The notes beneath the pieces were generated by a model that ran no database searches, was not told where the DNA came from, and worked only from the letters and a program-made list of their open reading frames with translations. From Deltaproteobacteria bacterium (GTDB lineage Bacteria > Desulfobacterota > GWC2-55-46 > UBA9637): DNA of 5,333 nucleotides. Location of the stretch: the NCBI GenBank assembly GCA_016234985.1, contig JACRNK010000006.1, positions 1 through 5,333 of the forward strand. The letters run 5' to 3'. Position 1 is the first letter of the stretch. Every line of letters begins with the position of its first letter. Shown in pieces: positions 1-4,918 of the stretch. The translations under genes were made by a program, and so were the position numbers.

Positions 1-74
1 AGGTTGTAGGCAATGGGCTAGAGGCTATGGGCTAAAAGACCTATTGCCTATCACCTATTACCCATAGCCTATCC
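1..74. repeat. Period-7 repeat block with interleaved inverted repeats after nuoF
   Basis: The whole stretch from the window edge to the nuoF stop reads as degenerate 7-base units. On the right they are CTATTGC, CTATCAC, CTATTAC, CCATAGC and CTATCC (41-74). On the left they are AGGTTGT, AGGCAAT, GGGCTAG, AGGCTAT and GGGCTAA (1-35), close to the reverse complement of the right-hand units. Two perfect inverted repeats result: AGGCTATGGG at 22-31 with CCCATAGCCT at 61-70 (10 bp), and TAGGCAAT at 7-14 with ATTGCCTA at 43-50 (8 bp). They interleave, so they could form alternative stems or a pseudoknot-like fold. The block lies between nuoF and whatever follows on the minus strand. No T-tract marks it as a classical terminator. 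Confidence 0.75.
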
Positions 75-1334
75 TCAAACCATACACCTCTTATTCTTCA
101 CATGATACTCAAACTCATCCCTGAAATTCTTTAAAGCGCCTCTGAGCGCCATCACAGCGCCGTCTCCGAGGGGGCAGAATGTCCTGCCGAATATATTTCC
201 GCACAGGCTCTCAAGGAGTTCCACATCTCCTTCTTTGCCCTGGCCATGTTCAATCCTGTGCAATACTTTGTATGTCCAGTCCGTGCCTTCCCTGCATGGC
301 GTGCATTTGCCGCATGATTCGTGCCTGAAAAATCCCATTGTCCTCATGGCAACCTTTACAATGCAGGTTGTATCATCCATAACGATAACGCCTGCAGAGC
401 CAAGCATTGTGCCCTTTGCAGCCATGCTGTCAAAGTCCATTGGTGTATCCAAATCCTTTTCCATAAGCATCGGCGCAGAGACTCCGCCAGGTATCGCTGC
501 CTTAAACTTTCTGCCGTCTCTTATACCGCCTGCGTGTGTAAAAATAACCTCCCTTAATGGAGTTCCCATGGGCAGCTCATAAAGCCCGGGTTTTTTTACA
601 TGCCCGCTTACGCCGAATATCTTTGGGCCAGGGCTTTTTTCAGGCCCGATAGAGGCGAACCATTTCGGCCCTTTGCTTACAATATGCGGAATACATGATA
701 GGGTCTCAACATTATTTATAACAGTAGGCTTGCCAAACAAACCAACCTGCGCGGGGAAAGGCGGCTTAATCCTCGGCTGCCCCCTTTTCCCTTCTATTGA
801 TTCAATAAGAGCCGTCTCTTCGCCGCATATATATGCGCCTGCGCCCTTATGCACATAGAGGTCGCAGTTGAAATTTGAATTTAAAATATTTTTGCCAAGA
901 TAACCCTTTTGATTAGCCTCAGAGATTGCCTGTTCCAGCCTTTTCGCGCCAAAGTCAAATTCGCCCCTGATATAGATATATCCTGCTGCTGCTCCAATTG
1001 CATAACAGGCTATAATCATCCCCTCAATAAGCTCATGCGGGTCTTTTTCAATAATAGCCCGGTCTTTGAATGTTCCCGGCTCACCCTCGTCTGCGTTGCA
1101 GCAAAGATATTTTGGTATTGTGGGGTCTTTTGTAATAAAGCTCCACTTGAGGCCGGTAGAAAATCCTGCGCCTCCGCGGCCACGAAGCCCGGAGTCTTTC
1201 ACCATCTGGATAAGCGCATCAGTCTGCATCTTAAGCGCGCATGGAAGCGCCTGATACCCTCCGTTTTTCAGATACACATCTATCCGGTGGGAGTCAGGGG
1301 TGTTTATATTTTTTAGAAGGACAGGTTCAAACAT
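75..1334 (-). CDS. nuoF: NADH-quinone oxidoreductase subunit F (51 kDa, FMN and NADH binding)
   Basis: NuoF is the entry subunit of complex I. It oxidises NADH at FMN and passes electrons to the [4Fe-4S] cluster N3, in the peripheral arm on the cytoplasmic side. The 419-residue product has the family's usual length. Visible signatures are the glycine-rich nucleotide loop LRGRGGAGF (residues 50-58), the FMN-site segment NADEGEPGTF (80-89), GAGAYICGEETALIESIEG (164-182), and the N3 ligands in ESCGKCTPCREG (C341, C344, C347) with the distal cysteine C387. The ATG at 1332-1334 is preceded by AGGA a few bases upstream. Four bases before the ATG ends a TAG stop in the nuoE-like frame of copy B, so the gene still sits against a nuoE-type tail although the intact nuoE is 3 kb away. 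No strong promoter is apparent just upstream, so expression probably needs read-through or a promoter in the insert. Identity is secure. Confidence 0.98.
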   Translation of the reverse strand: MFEPVLLKNINTPDSHRIDVYLKNGGYQALPCALKMQTDALIQMVKDSGLRGRGGAGFSTGLKWSFITKDPTIPKYLCCNADEGEPGTFKDRAIIEKDPHELIEGMIIACYAIGAAAGYIYIRGEFDFGAKRLEQAISEANQKGYLGKNILNSNFNCDLYVHKGAGAYICGEETALIESIEGKRGQPRIKPPFPAQVGLFGKPTVINNVETLSCIPHIVSKGPKWFASIGPEKSPGPKIFGVSGHVKKPGLYELPMGTPLREVIFTHAGGIRDGRKFKAAIPGGVSAPMLMEKDLDTPMDFDSMAAKGTMLGSAGVIVMDDTTCIVKVAMRTMGFFRHESCGKCTPCREGTDWTYKVLHRIEHGQGKEGDVELLESLCGNIFGRTFCPLGDGAVMALRGALKNFRDEFEYHVKNKRCMV

Positions 1335-1338
1335 TTTC

Positions 1339-1398
1339 CTATTTTAGTCCTTTCAATATCTCCTCTATCTTCGCCTCTGTAAAATCCTCATATAGGTG
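1339..1398 (-). pseudogene. Remnant of a nuoE 3' end (copy B), abutting nuoF
   Basis: Read on the minus strand, this stretch encodes YEDFTEAKIEEILKGLK and a TAG stop. The intact NuoE ends YENLTEAKIEEILKGLP. By hand count 45 of 60 aligned bases match copy A, including an identical 18-base core (1348-1365 against 4409-4426). Most third-position differences within the conserved peptide are synonymous (GAA/GAG, GCA/GCG, ATT/ATA, TTA/CTA), as between two diverged functional alleles rather than a decaying duplicate. Similarity fades upstream near 1398 and the frame meets a TAA at 1447-1449, so only the C-terminal 17 or so residues survive. The stop is followed after four bases by the nuoF ATG, which looks like the ancestral nuoE-nuoF junction. 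Confidence 0.8.
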
Positions 1399-1446
1399 TA
1401 TGCTGTGGCATTGTTTAATGGGTCTGTTTCTTTTATGAGTCTGCCT

Positions 1447-1463
1447 TTATCTGTTTTAGATAA
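1447..1463. repeat. Short inverted repeat upstream of nuoF
   Basis: TTATCT at 1447-1452 and AGATAA at 1458-1463 form a perfect 6-bp inverted repeat around GTTTT. Neither strand has a following T-tract, so it is not an obvious terminator. It could be an operator half-site pair or chance in AT-rich DNA. Confidence 0.3.
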
Positions 1464-1589
1464 GAAATAAGCAAGACGCTTCAGAATAATAATCGTCAAG
1501 AAAATCCTTTGTGCGAGAAGATGTTGATGTAAGGCCGATTTCATCATGCTAATTTTAAAGGCACCTCGTTCACTATGGAAATTAAATGC

Positions 1590-1602
1590 GGGAAGCGTTC
1601 CC
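1590..1602 (-). terminator. Possible weak terminator hairpin after hepT
   Basis: GGGAA at 1590-1594 and TTCCC at 1598-1602 pair around a three-base loop, 17 bases past the hepT stop on the minus strand. The stem can be extended by one pair past a bulged base. The sequence that follows is T-rich (ATTTAATTT) but lacks a continuous T run, so termination would be weak. If real, it would reduce read-through into nuoF. Confidence 0.3.
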
Positions 1603-1618
1603 CGATTCCCTCCCAATT

Positions 1619-1966
1619 TTACAAGTTTTCTTTTAGCAATCCCTCAAATAAAGGTTTTACCTCTGGTATTTTTTCTTTTATAGTTTTCCAGACCACTGCA
1701 ATATCAATCCCAAAATAATCGTGGATAAGAATATCTCGCATGCCTGAAATTTTCCGCCATGGTATTTGAGGATATTTTTTACGCATCTCATCCGGAATAT
1801 GCTTGATTGCCTCACCAATGATCTCTAAAGCCCTTATGGTCGCATAAACTGTCATCTCATTCTTTTTAAAATCTTCAATGCCTTTAATGCCTGTTAAAAA
1901 TATTTCTATCCTGTTTATTTCACTAAGAGCGTCTTCAATATAAGTTCTTATATCCCTTTTCTTCAT
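1619..1966 (-). CDS. hepT: HEPN-domain toxin, HepT/DUF86 family
   Basis: This is the toxin half of an MntA/HepT toxin-antitoxin pair. HepT proteins are small all-helical HEPN proteins, several of them shown to be ribonucleases. The 115-residue product fits the family length. It carries the catalytic HEPN motif RDILIHDY with R77 and H82 (Rx4H), followed by Y84, the HxY tyrosine that the partner nucleotidyltransferase modifies with AMP in characterised pairs. The upstream helix [15 protein letters not shown] and [10 protein letters not shown] are also typical of DUF86. The ATG overlaps the mntA stop by four bases (ATGA), implying translational coupling that keeps antitoxin and toxin stoichiometric. 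The DNA is much AT-richer than the nuo genes, consistent with acquisition. No motif residue is missing, so the toxin should be active. The RNA target cannot be read from sequence. Confidence 0.93.
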   Translation of the reverse strand: MKKRDIRTYIEDALSEINRIEIFLTGIKGIEDFKKNEMTVYATIRALEIIGEAIKHIPDEMRKKYPQIPWRKISGMRDILIHDYFGIDIAVVWKTIKEKIPEVKPLFEGLLKENL

Positions 1967-2256
1967 ATGAGAACTACTTCTTTTAAAATACGCGACCCTA
2001 TCCTTGGCTTTAAGCCACTTTTCATCACAATGTCAGTCTTTACTCCCAATAGTTCGCTTAATTCATCCTCTAATTCAACTAATTCAAAAAGGCTCGGAAC
2101 CTCTTCAAAGTCAACTAAAATATCCAGATCGCTTGTCTCGCTTTGTTCACCCCTCGCATATGACCCAAAAACCCCAAATTCTTTGATTTTATATTTTCTT
2201 TTTAAATATGCCTCTTGGTCTTCCAGCGTTTGCTTTATCTGATTTATTTTTCTCAT
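1963..2256 (-). CDS. mntA: Minimal nucleotidyltransferase antitoxin, MntA/MNT family
   Basis: MntA enzymes are polymerase beta-fold minimal nucleotidyltransferases. In characterised pairs they transfer AMP to the HxY tyrosine of HepT and neutralise it. The 97-residue product has the complete active-site signature GSX10DXD: G31-S32 in VFGSYARG, then D43 and D45 in SDLDILVDF, with the third metal-binding aspartate D75 in VKTDIVM. The N-terminal 25 residues are a charged helix. The ATG at 2254-2256 is preceded by a modest purine-rich GAGAAG about seven bases upstream. The antitoxin is translated first and its stop overlaps the hepT start. About 40 bases upstream lies copy C of the nuoE tail, which marks the edge of this cassette. 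The family assignment is confident; activity on this HepT is inferred from intact motifs. Confidence 0.93.
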   Translation of the reverse strand: MRKINQIKQTLEDQEAYLKRKYKIKEFGVFGSYARGEQSETSDLDILVDFEEVPSLFELVELEDELSELLGVKTDIVMKSGLKPRIGSRILKEVVLI

Positions 2257-2294
2257 AGTAAATCTTCTCTATACTGAATTTTCTACTGTTTTTA

Positions 2295-2330
2295 TTTTAA
2301 TCCTTTCAAAATCTCCTATTTTTGCATCAT
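2295..2330 (-). pseudogene. Remnant of a nuoE 3' end (copy C), between the two cassettes
   Basis: On the plus strand, TCCTTTCAAAATCTCCT at 2301-2317 matches the shared core of copies A and B at 16 of 17 positions. On the minus strand the frame reads EILKGLK then TAA, the same C-terminal peptide as NuoE and with the same final lysine as copy B. The codon before the peptide is a TAG, and the upstream match is shorter by two bases, so this copy is broken. Upstream it can be aligned either to the EAKI codons (GCAAAAATA) or, across a deletion, to the MMQ codons of nuoE (TTTGCATCAT is shared exactly). The match lies in the 233-base gap between the FIMAH gene and mntA. Confidence 0.65.
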
Positions 2331-2454
2331 TGAACATACTTCAACACCAGCAGATAAACATATAACATCCGCAAGAAAAGATATGCCTGAATTTTATTTA
2401 TGTCTCTGTGTTGTATCATCAGATTTCTTATTTAGTAGAATCGTTAGGCTGTCT

Positions 2455-2477
2455 CTATTTTTACTATTTTCTATTTT
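2455..2477. repeat. Short CTATTTT period-7 repeat after the FIMAH gene
   Basis: Two exact CTATTTT units (2464-2470 and 2471-2477) follow a CTATTTTTA unit (2455-2463), just past the stop of the FIMAH-domain gene. The period matches the repeats after nuoF and nuoD, but the sequence is so AT-rich that a shared origin is uncertain. The rest of the 2257-2489 gap holds copy C and no gene that I can support. Confidence 0.4.
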
Positions 2478-2489
2478 CTCCTAAAACCT

Positions 2490-3218
2490 CTACAAATGCT
2501 CCATAATATACTGGGCATCTTCTAAAAATATTTTAAATGCCTCGTCTTTTATATGTTTACCCTTCTGGGCATTGACCTCATTTATAAAGGCGTTTAACTG
2601 GTTTATTGCTGCCTGTTTTTGTCCTCTTTTAATTGAATTTTCTGCAACATCCAGTTTTGCAAGGAGGCTCTGCTTGATGCCTGCATTGTCTATGAGTCCA
2701 AGGTCAAAGGCAATATTAATATCGTTCTTTAAATCCTCTGTGGTTACTACCCTTTCTACCTTTGGGGTTATGCCTGGTGTGGGGTCGTAGGTGATGGTGT
2801 AGATGGAAATAATGCCTAAAGATGTAATACCATTAAAAACTGGTTGGTGAAAGTTTCCTGTGCTATCAGCCATCCTGATTCCGAAGGTGTAAGTTGTTGT
2901 TCGGTTTATTCCAATTATCTCAACCTTGTATATTCCACCTTTTGGTTCTCCAATGCCCACAAATCTTGTGGGCGGTATACCAGGAAAATCATCTACTCCC
3001 CAACCTGAGTTAGGAATTTGTTCAACAATAGCATTAACTGATGGGTCAAAACCGGTTTTATTTCCCTGAGGATCTATTATCAGGAGTTCTACTTGTAAAG
3101 AATCTCCTGAATGGGTGCTTATTTCCATCGAACTTAAATTGCGAACCTTACCAAAGGAATAATTGCATGTTACTGATATAAGGATAAAGACCAAAAAAGA
3201 AATCATCTTCTTTAGCAT
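2490..3218 (-). CDS. Secreted protein with C-terminal FIMAH domain
   Basis: The 242-residue product starts with a Sec-type signal peptide (KK at 3-4, hydrophobic core about 6-17, likely cleavage near residue 23). Residues 27-150 look like a beta-rich extracellular domain, with a segment running from LLIIDPQGNKTGFDP (46-59) to VEQIPNSGWGVDD (65-77). Residues 172-242 match the FIMAH pattern: GLIDNAGIKQSLLAKLDVAE, a second helix with QLNAFINEVNAQ, a lysine-rich turn, and a final helix DEAFKIFLEDAQYIMEHL. FIMAH domains usually end larger secreted bacterial proteins and have no established function; here the domain sits on a small protein. The gene follows the C39-like peptidase after 18 bases and has a perfect AGGAGG ribosome-binding site, so the two are probably co-transcribed and both exported. 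A role as partner or substrate of the peptidase is inference. The domain call is from memory of the family pattern. Confidence 0.8.
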   Translation of the reverse strand: MLKKMISFLVFILISVTCNYSFGKVRNLSSMEISTHSGDSLQVELLIIDPQGNKTGFDPSVNAIVEQIPNSGWGVDDFPGIPPTRFVGIGEPKGGIYKVEIIGINRTTTYTFGIRMADSTGNFHQPVFNGITSLGIISIYTITYDPTPGITPKVERVVTTEDLKNDINIAFDLGLIDNAGIKQSLLAKLDVAENSIKRGQKQAAINQLNAFINEVNAQKGKHIKDEAFKIFLEDAQYIMEHL

Positions 3219-3224
3219 AAGCTG

Positions 3225-3230
3225 CCTCCT
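3225..3230 (-). promoter_or_regulatory. Strong Shine-Dalgarno site for the FIMAH gene
   Basis: The minus strand reads AGGAGG six bases before the ATG at 3216-3218. This supports that start and suggests strong translation. The nuoE site is far weaker (only AAAGA-like purines). Confidence 0.8.
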
Positions 3231-3236
3231 ATCGAT

Positions 3237-4253
3237 TTATTCATACGATTCATATATCCTAACTCCTTTGAAGTGATTACCATATCTTTCAGCCAAAGTT
3301 GTTTCCTGAGGTTGGTAGCCTGGATCAATAATATCCCATGTTTCTCCATTCTTACCTACTGCAACAATGAAATGATCCCTCCCAGTTTTAGGGTTAAAGA
3401 CCTTTAAAATTACAGGATAACCTTTGGTAAGTTCTTCATTTAATTTAACAACATCTTCAATATCAGAGGACTTAACAAATTTAACATTCGCACCAGGATA
3501 TTCATTTAATGCTGACCAATTGATCTTTCCACCATCATAATACCCCTCATTCAAATTCAACCACTCATTTAATTCCTCCATATCTACCATAGGGAGGCCT
3601 GCTTTGTTAAGGTAGTAGTTCAAGACCATTGTAACATCTGCAAGGGCACAGCCAGAAGTGCAGATAGAGTTCTTTGTCTCATCATAGAAGGGAGGAGTAA
3701 CCTTAAATTTGTCTTCACACTGATAAACTGTCTCTGGCAGTTCTATCCCGCATCCCTCATCAATCTGGCCATCGCAGTTGTTATCGAGGCCGTCGCCGCA
3801 GACCTCCTGCTGCGGCAACACTTCGCCTTGACACGAGGCCCAGTATCCGCCTTGACAGGTCTTGCTTCCTGCCCTGCATATGCCGACATTTTCAGTCCCC
3901 GCGGGCCCGGAATAAGAACATGCCTGCGTCTGTCCCGCAGTACATGGACACTTCCATTCGTAAGTATCAACCCATTGATTACAAGCACAGTTACAATACT
4001 CACAAGCAGCCCAAAAATAACATGTATAAACGGATTTAATATCTCCTGATAAAATGGTTTTTGTCTCGCAACTATACTTACCACACCCTGCTGAGCATGG
4101 ATAAGCCACAGGCTGACTATAATCCTTTGGATGGCTTGAACTTACACCCACCCACCTCCCGCCCGGGCAGTTCAAATCACTGCTCCATACGGAAGGAGCA
4201 AGAACAAGAAGGAATAAGGTAATCAAAGATATTTTAAATTTGATTCTACTCAT
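3237..4253 (-). CDS. Secreted C39-like cysteine peptidase with cysteine-rich, MopE-type N-terminal region
   Basis: The 338-residue product has a Sec signal peptide (about residues 1-24, core ISLITLFLLVLAP). Residues 25-168 contain 18 cysteines. Within them CTAGQTQACSYSGP (104-117), GICRAGSKTCQGG (125-136) and VCGDGLDNNCDGQIDEGC (151-168) form the repeat seen in MopE-related and myxobacterial surface proteins; its D-rich loop resembles a metal-binding site. Residues 179-338 look like a C39-type papain-fold domain: nucleophile C202 in SGCALADVTMVLNYY, histidine H294 in GRDHFIVAVG, and D310 in WDIIDPGY. The ATG is preceded by AGGA about four bases upstream. Without an ABC transporter this is unlikely to be a bacteriocin-leader peptidase; a secreted or surface peptidase is more likely. 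Local composition is mosaic: the MopE-type stretch (about 3760-3960) is clearly GC-richer than the AT-rich peptidase domain, suggesting domain shuffling. Substrate unknown. Confidence 0.82.
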   Translation of the reverse strand: MSRIKFKISLITLFLLVLAPSVWSSDLNCPGGRWVGVSSSHPKDYSQPVAYPCSAGCGKYSCETKTILSGDIKSVYTCYFWAACEYCNCACNQWVDTYEWKCPCTAGQTQACSYSGPAGTENVGICRAGSKTCQGGYWASCQGEVLPQQEVCGDGLDNNCDGQIDEGCGIELPETVYQCEDKFKVTPPFYDETKNSICTSGCALADVTMVLNYYLNKAGLPMVDMEELNEWLNLNEGYYDGGKINWSALNEYPGANVKFVKSSDIEDVVKLNEELTKGYPVILKVFNPKTGRDHFIVAVGKNGETWDIIDPGYQPQETTLAERYGNHFKGVRIYESYE

Positions 4254-4399
4254 CTATCCTTTCTCCACAAAAGTTGCCACTGTACTGTTAATTTATAACA
4301 ATCTCGTTGGCCAAAAAAAATCTATCCCGCATCTCTCCGTCAAAAAAATCTGTTTCTTTGATAAACCTTCTGATGAGCAAGGTGTTTGTATTGCCTATA
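4254..4399. other. Gap between nuoE and the peptidase gene; possible cassette promoter region
   Basis: These 146 bases hold no gene I can support. The minus strand includes TTGACG (4338-4343 as its complement) with AT-rich sequence after it, and TATAAATTAA nearer the peptidase start. Neither makes a well-spaced consensus pair, so a promoter is only possible. TGTTA (4286-4290) and TAACA (4296-4300) form a small inverted repeat that could be an operator. A minus-strand frame from a TTG at 4378-4380 runs 30 codons to a stop at 4288-4290 (including FIKETDFFDGEMRDRFF), too short to call. TATTGCCTAT at 4389-4398 is shared exactly with the repeat block after nuoF (42-51). Confidence 0.35.
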
Positions 4400-4459
4400 T
4401 CATGGTAATCCTTTCAATATCTCCTCAATCTTTGCCTCTGTCAGATTTTCATAATAGTC
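4400..4459 (-). repeat. nuoE 3'-end repeat, copy A (inside intact nuoE)
   Basis: This is the reference copy of the repeat also found at 1339-1398 and 2295-2330, all in the same orientation. The core TCCTTTCAATATCTCCTC (4409-4426, plus strand) is identical to 1348-1365 and nearly identical to 2301-2318. The three copies bound the two accessory cassettes between nuoE and nuoF. Confidence 0.8.
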
Positions 4460-4864
4460 GTTATTGATTTGCATCATAGGCGCTGTGCCGCATGAGCCGA
4501 GGCACTCCACCTCTGACAGGGTAAACTTCTTATCTGAAGTTGTTTCGCCTTTGTTTACGCCGAGTTTTTTTGAAAGAAATTCAACTATATGCTCCGAACC
4601 AAGCAATGAGCATGAAACATTTGTGCATACCTGGACATGGTGTTTGCCGATAGGTTTTTTATTATACATTGTATAAAACGCGGCAACCTGATTGAGCTGG
4701 ACAGGCGGCATCTCCAATAGAGAGGCAATCTCCAGCAGGACATCCTGTGTAAGATGGCCGCACTCTTTCTGCGCAATCATCAGGGCATCCATTGATGCAG
4801 ATTTCTTTCTCGGATACTTGGCTATTGCCTCTTTAATATTTTCTATGGCATTCTGACTGAGCAT
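4400..4864 (-). CDS. nuoE: NADH-quinone oxidoreductase subunit E (24 kDa, [2Fe-2S])
   Basis: NuoE is the thioredoxin-fold partner of NuoF in the NADH-oxidising module of complex I and holds the off-pathway [2Fe-2S] cluster N1a. The 154-residue product is of normal length. The N-terminal helical part (residues 1-65) includes ALMIAQKECGHLT and LNQVAAFYTMY, both typical. The ligands are C80 and C85 in VCTNVSCSLLGS and C121 and C125 in ECLGSCGTAPMM. The gene follows nuoD after 53 bases filled mostly by heptamer repeats, and its ribosome-binding site is weak (AAAGA-like purines). Its last 20 codons are copy A of a three-copy repeat. It ends GLP and TGA where copies B and C end GLK, so the final codons may have been replaced when DNA was inserted downstream. 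Every functional residue is kept. Identity is secure. Confidence 0.97.
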   Translation of the reverse strand: MLSQNAIENIKEAIAKYPRKKSASMDALMIAQKECGHLTQDVLLEIASLLEMPPVQLNQVAAFYTMYNKKPIGKHHVQVCTNVSCSLLGSEHIVEFLSKKLGVNKGETTSDKKFTLSEVECLGSCGTAPMMQINNDYYENLTEAKIEEILKGLP

Positions 4865-4876
4865 ATCTTTATTTTT

Positions 4877-4918
4877 CTGCTTACTGCTTACTGCCTACTG
4901 CTTACTCTCTACTGTCTT
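4877..4918. repeat. Heptamer tandem repeat between nuoD and nuoE
   Basis: Six consecutive 7-base units read CTGCTTA, CTGCTTA, CTGCCTA, CTGCTTA, CTCTCTA and CTGTCTT. The last one runs into the nuoD stop codon (4918-4920). The array fills most of the 53-base nuoD-nuoE gap. The period and the C-T-A-rich unit resemble the block after nuoF. Heptanucleotide tandem repeats of this kind (called STRR in cyanobacteria) are known in some bacterial genomes; their function is unknown. Array length may vary between strains. Confidence 0.85.

Larger units (their letters stand above)
1365..1616 (-). other. Unassigned 83-codon open frame between hepT and nuoF, doubtful as a gene
   Basis: An ATG frame of 83 codons begins three bases after the hepT stop and ends inside copy B in a different frame from the NuoE peptide. 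Its product is basic, contains a short hydrophobic run (RIFLTIIILKRLAYFL) and resembles no family I recognise. There is no convincing Shine-Dalgarno sequence. Its last codons overlap the nuoE-derived sequence out of frame, which argues that this end arose by chance. Another frame, immediately after hepT, reads NWEGIGERFPHLISIVNEVP before two stops, so the region may instead hold a degraded gene. Treat the 284 bases between hepT and nuoF as copy B plus unassigned, probably non-coding or decayed sequence. Confidence 0.2.

Noticed and set aside
235..1316. Several plus-strand open frames of 61-135 codons opposite nuoF
   Set aside because: They lie wholly antisense to a secure nuoF gene, lack ribosome-binding sites and family motifs, and are composition artefacts of its codons.
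1967..2242. Plus-strand frames opposite mntA
   Set aside because: They are antisense to a gene with a complete nucleotidyltransferase active site; the serine-rich product is what such an overlap usually gives.
3743..4084. A 113-codon minus-strand frame inside the peptidase gene
   Set aside because: It overlaps the cysteine-rich coding region in another frame; the annotated frame has the signal peptide, MopE motif and triad, and this one has nothing recognisable.
4288..4380. A 30-codon frame after nuoE (FIKETDFFDGEMRDRFF), and an 11-base match TCTGTTTCTTT shared between 4349-4359 and 1423-1433
   Set aside because: The frame is too short, needs a TTG start and has no known relative. The 11-base match lies on different sides of its repeat copies, so it does not extend the repeat, and could be chance.
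1335..4399. Insertion sequence or integrative element with its own recombinase
   Set aside because: No transposase, integrase, terminal inverted repeats or tRNA gene was found in the insert, so it is described only as repeat-bounded cassettes.
4585..4776. A 63-codon minus-strand frame inside nuoE
   Set aside because: It is a frame shadow of nuoE without its own motifs or start signal.
4877..4918. Possible CRISPR-like array
   Set aside because: The units are seven bases with no spacers, and no cas gene is present. It is a simple tandem repeat.
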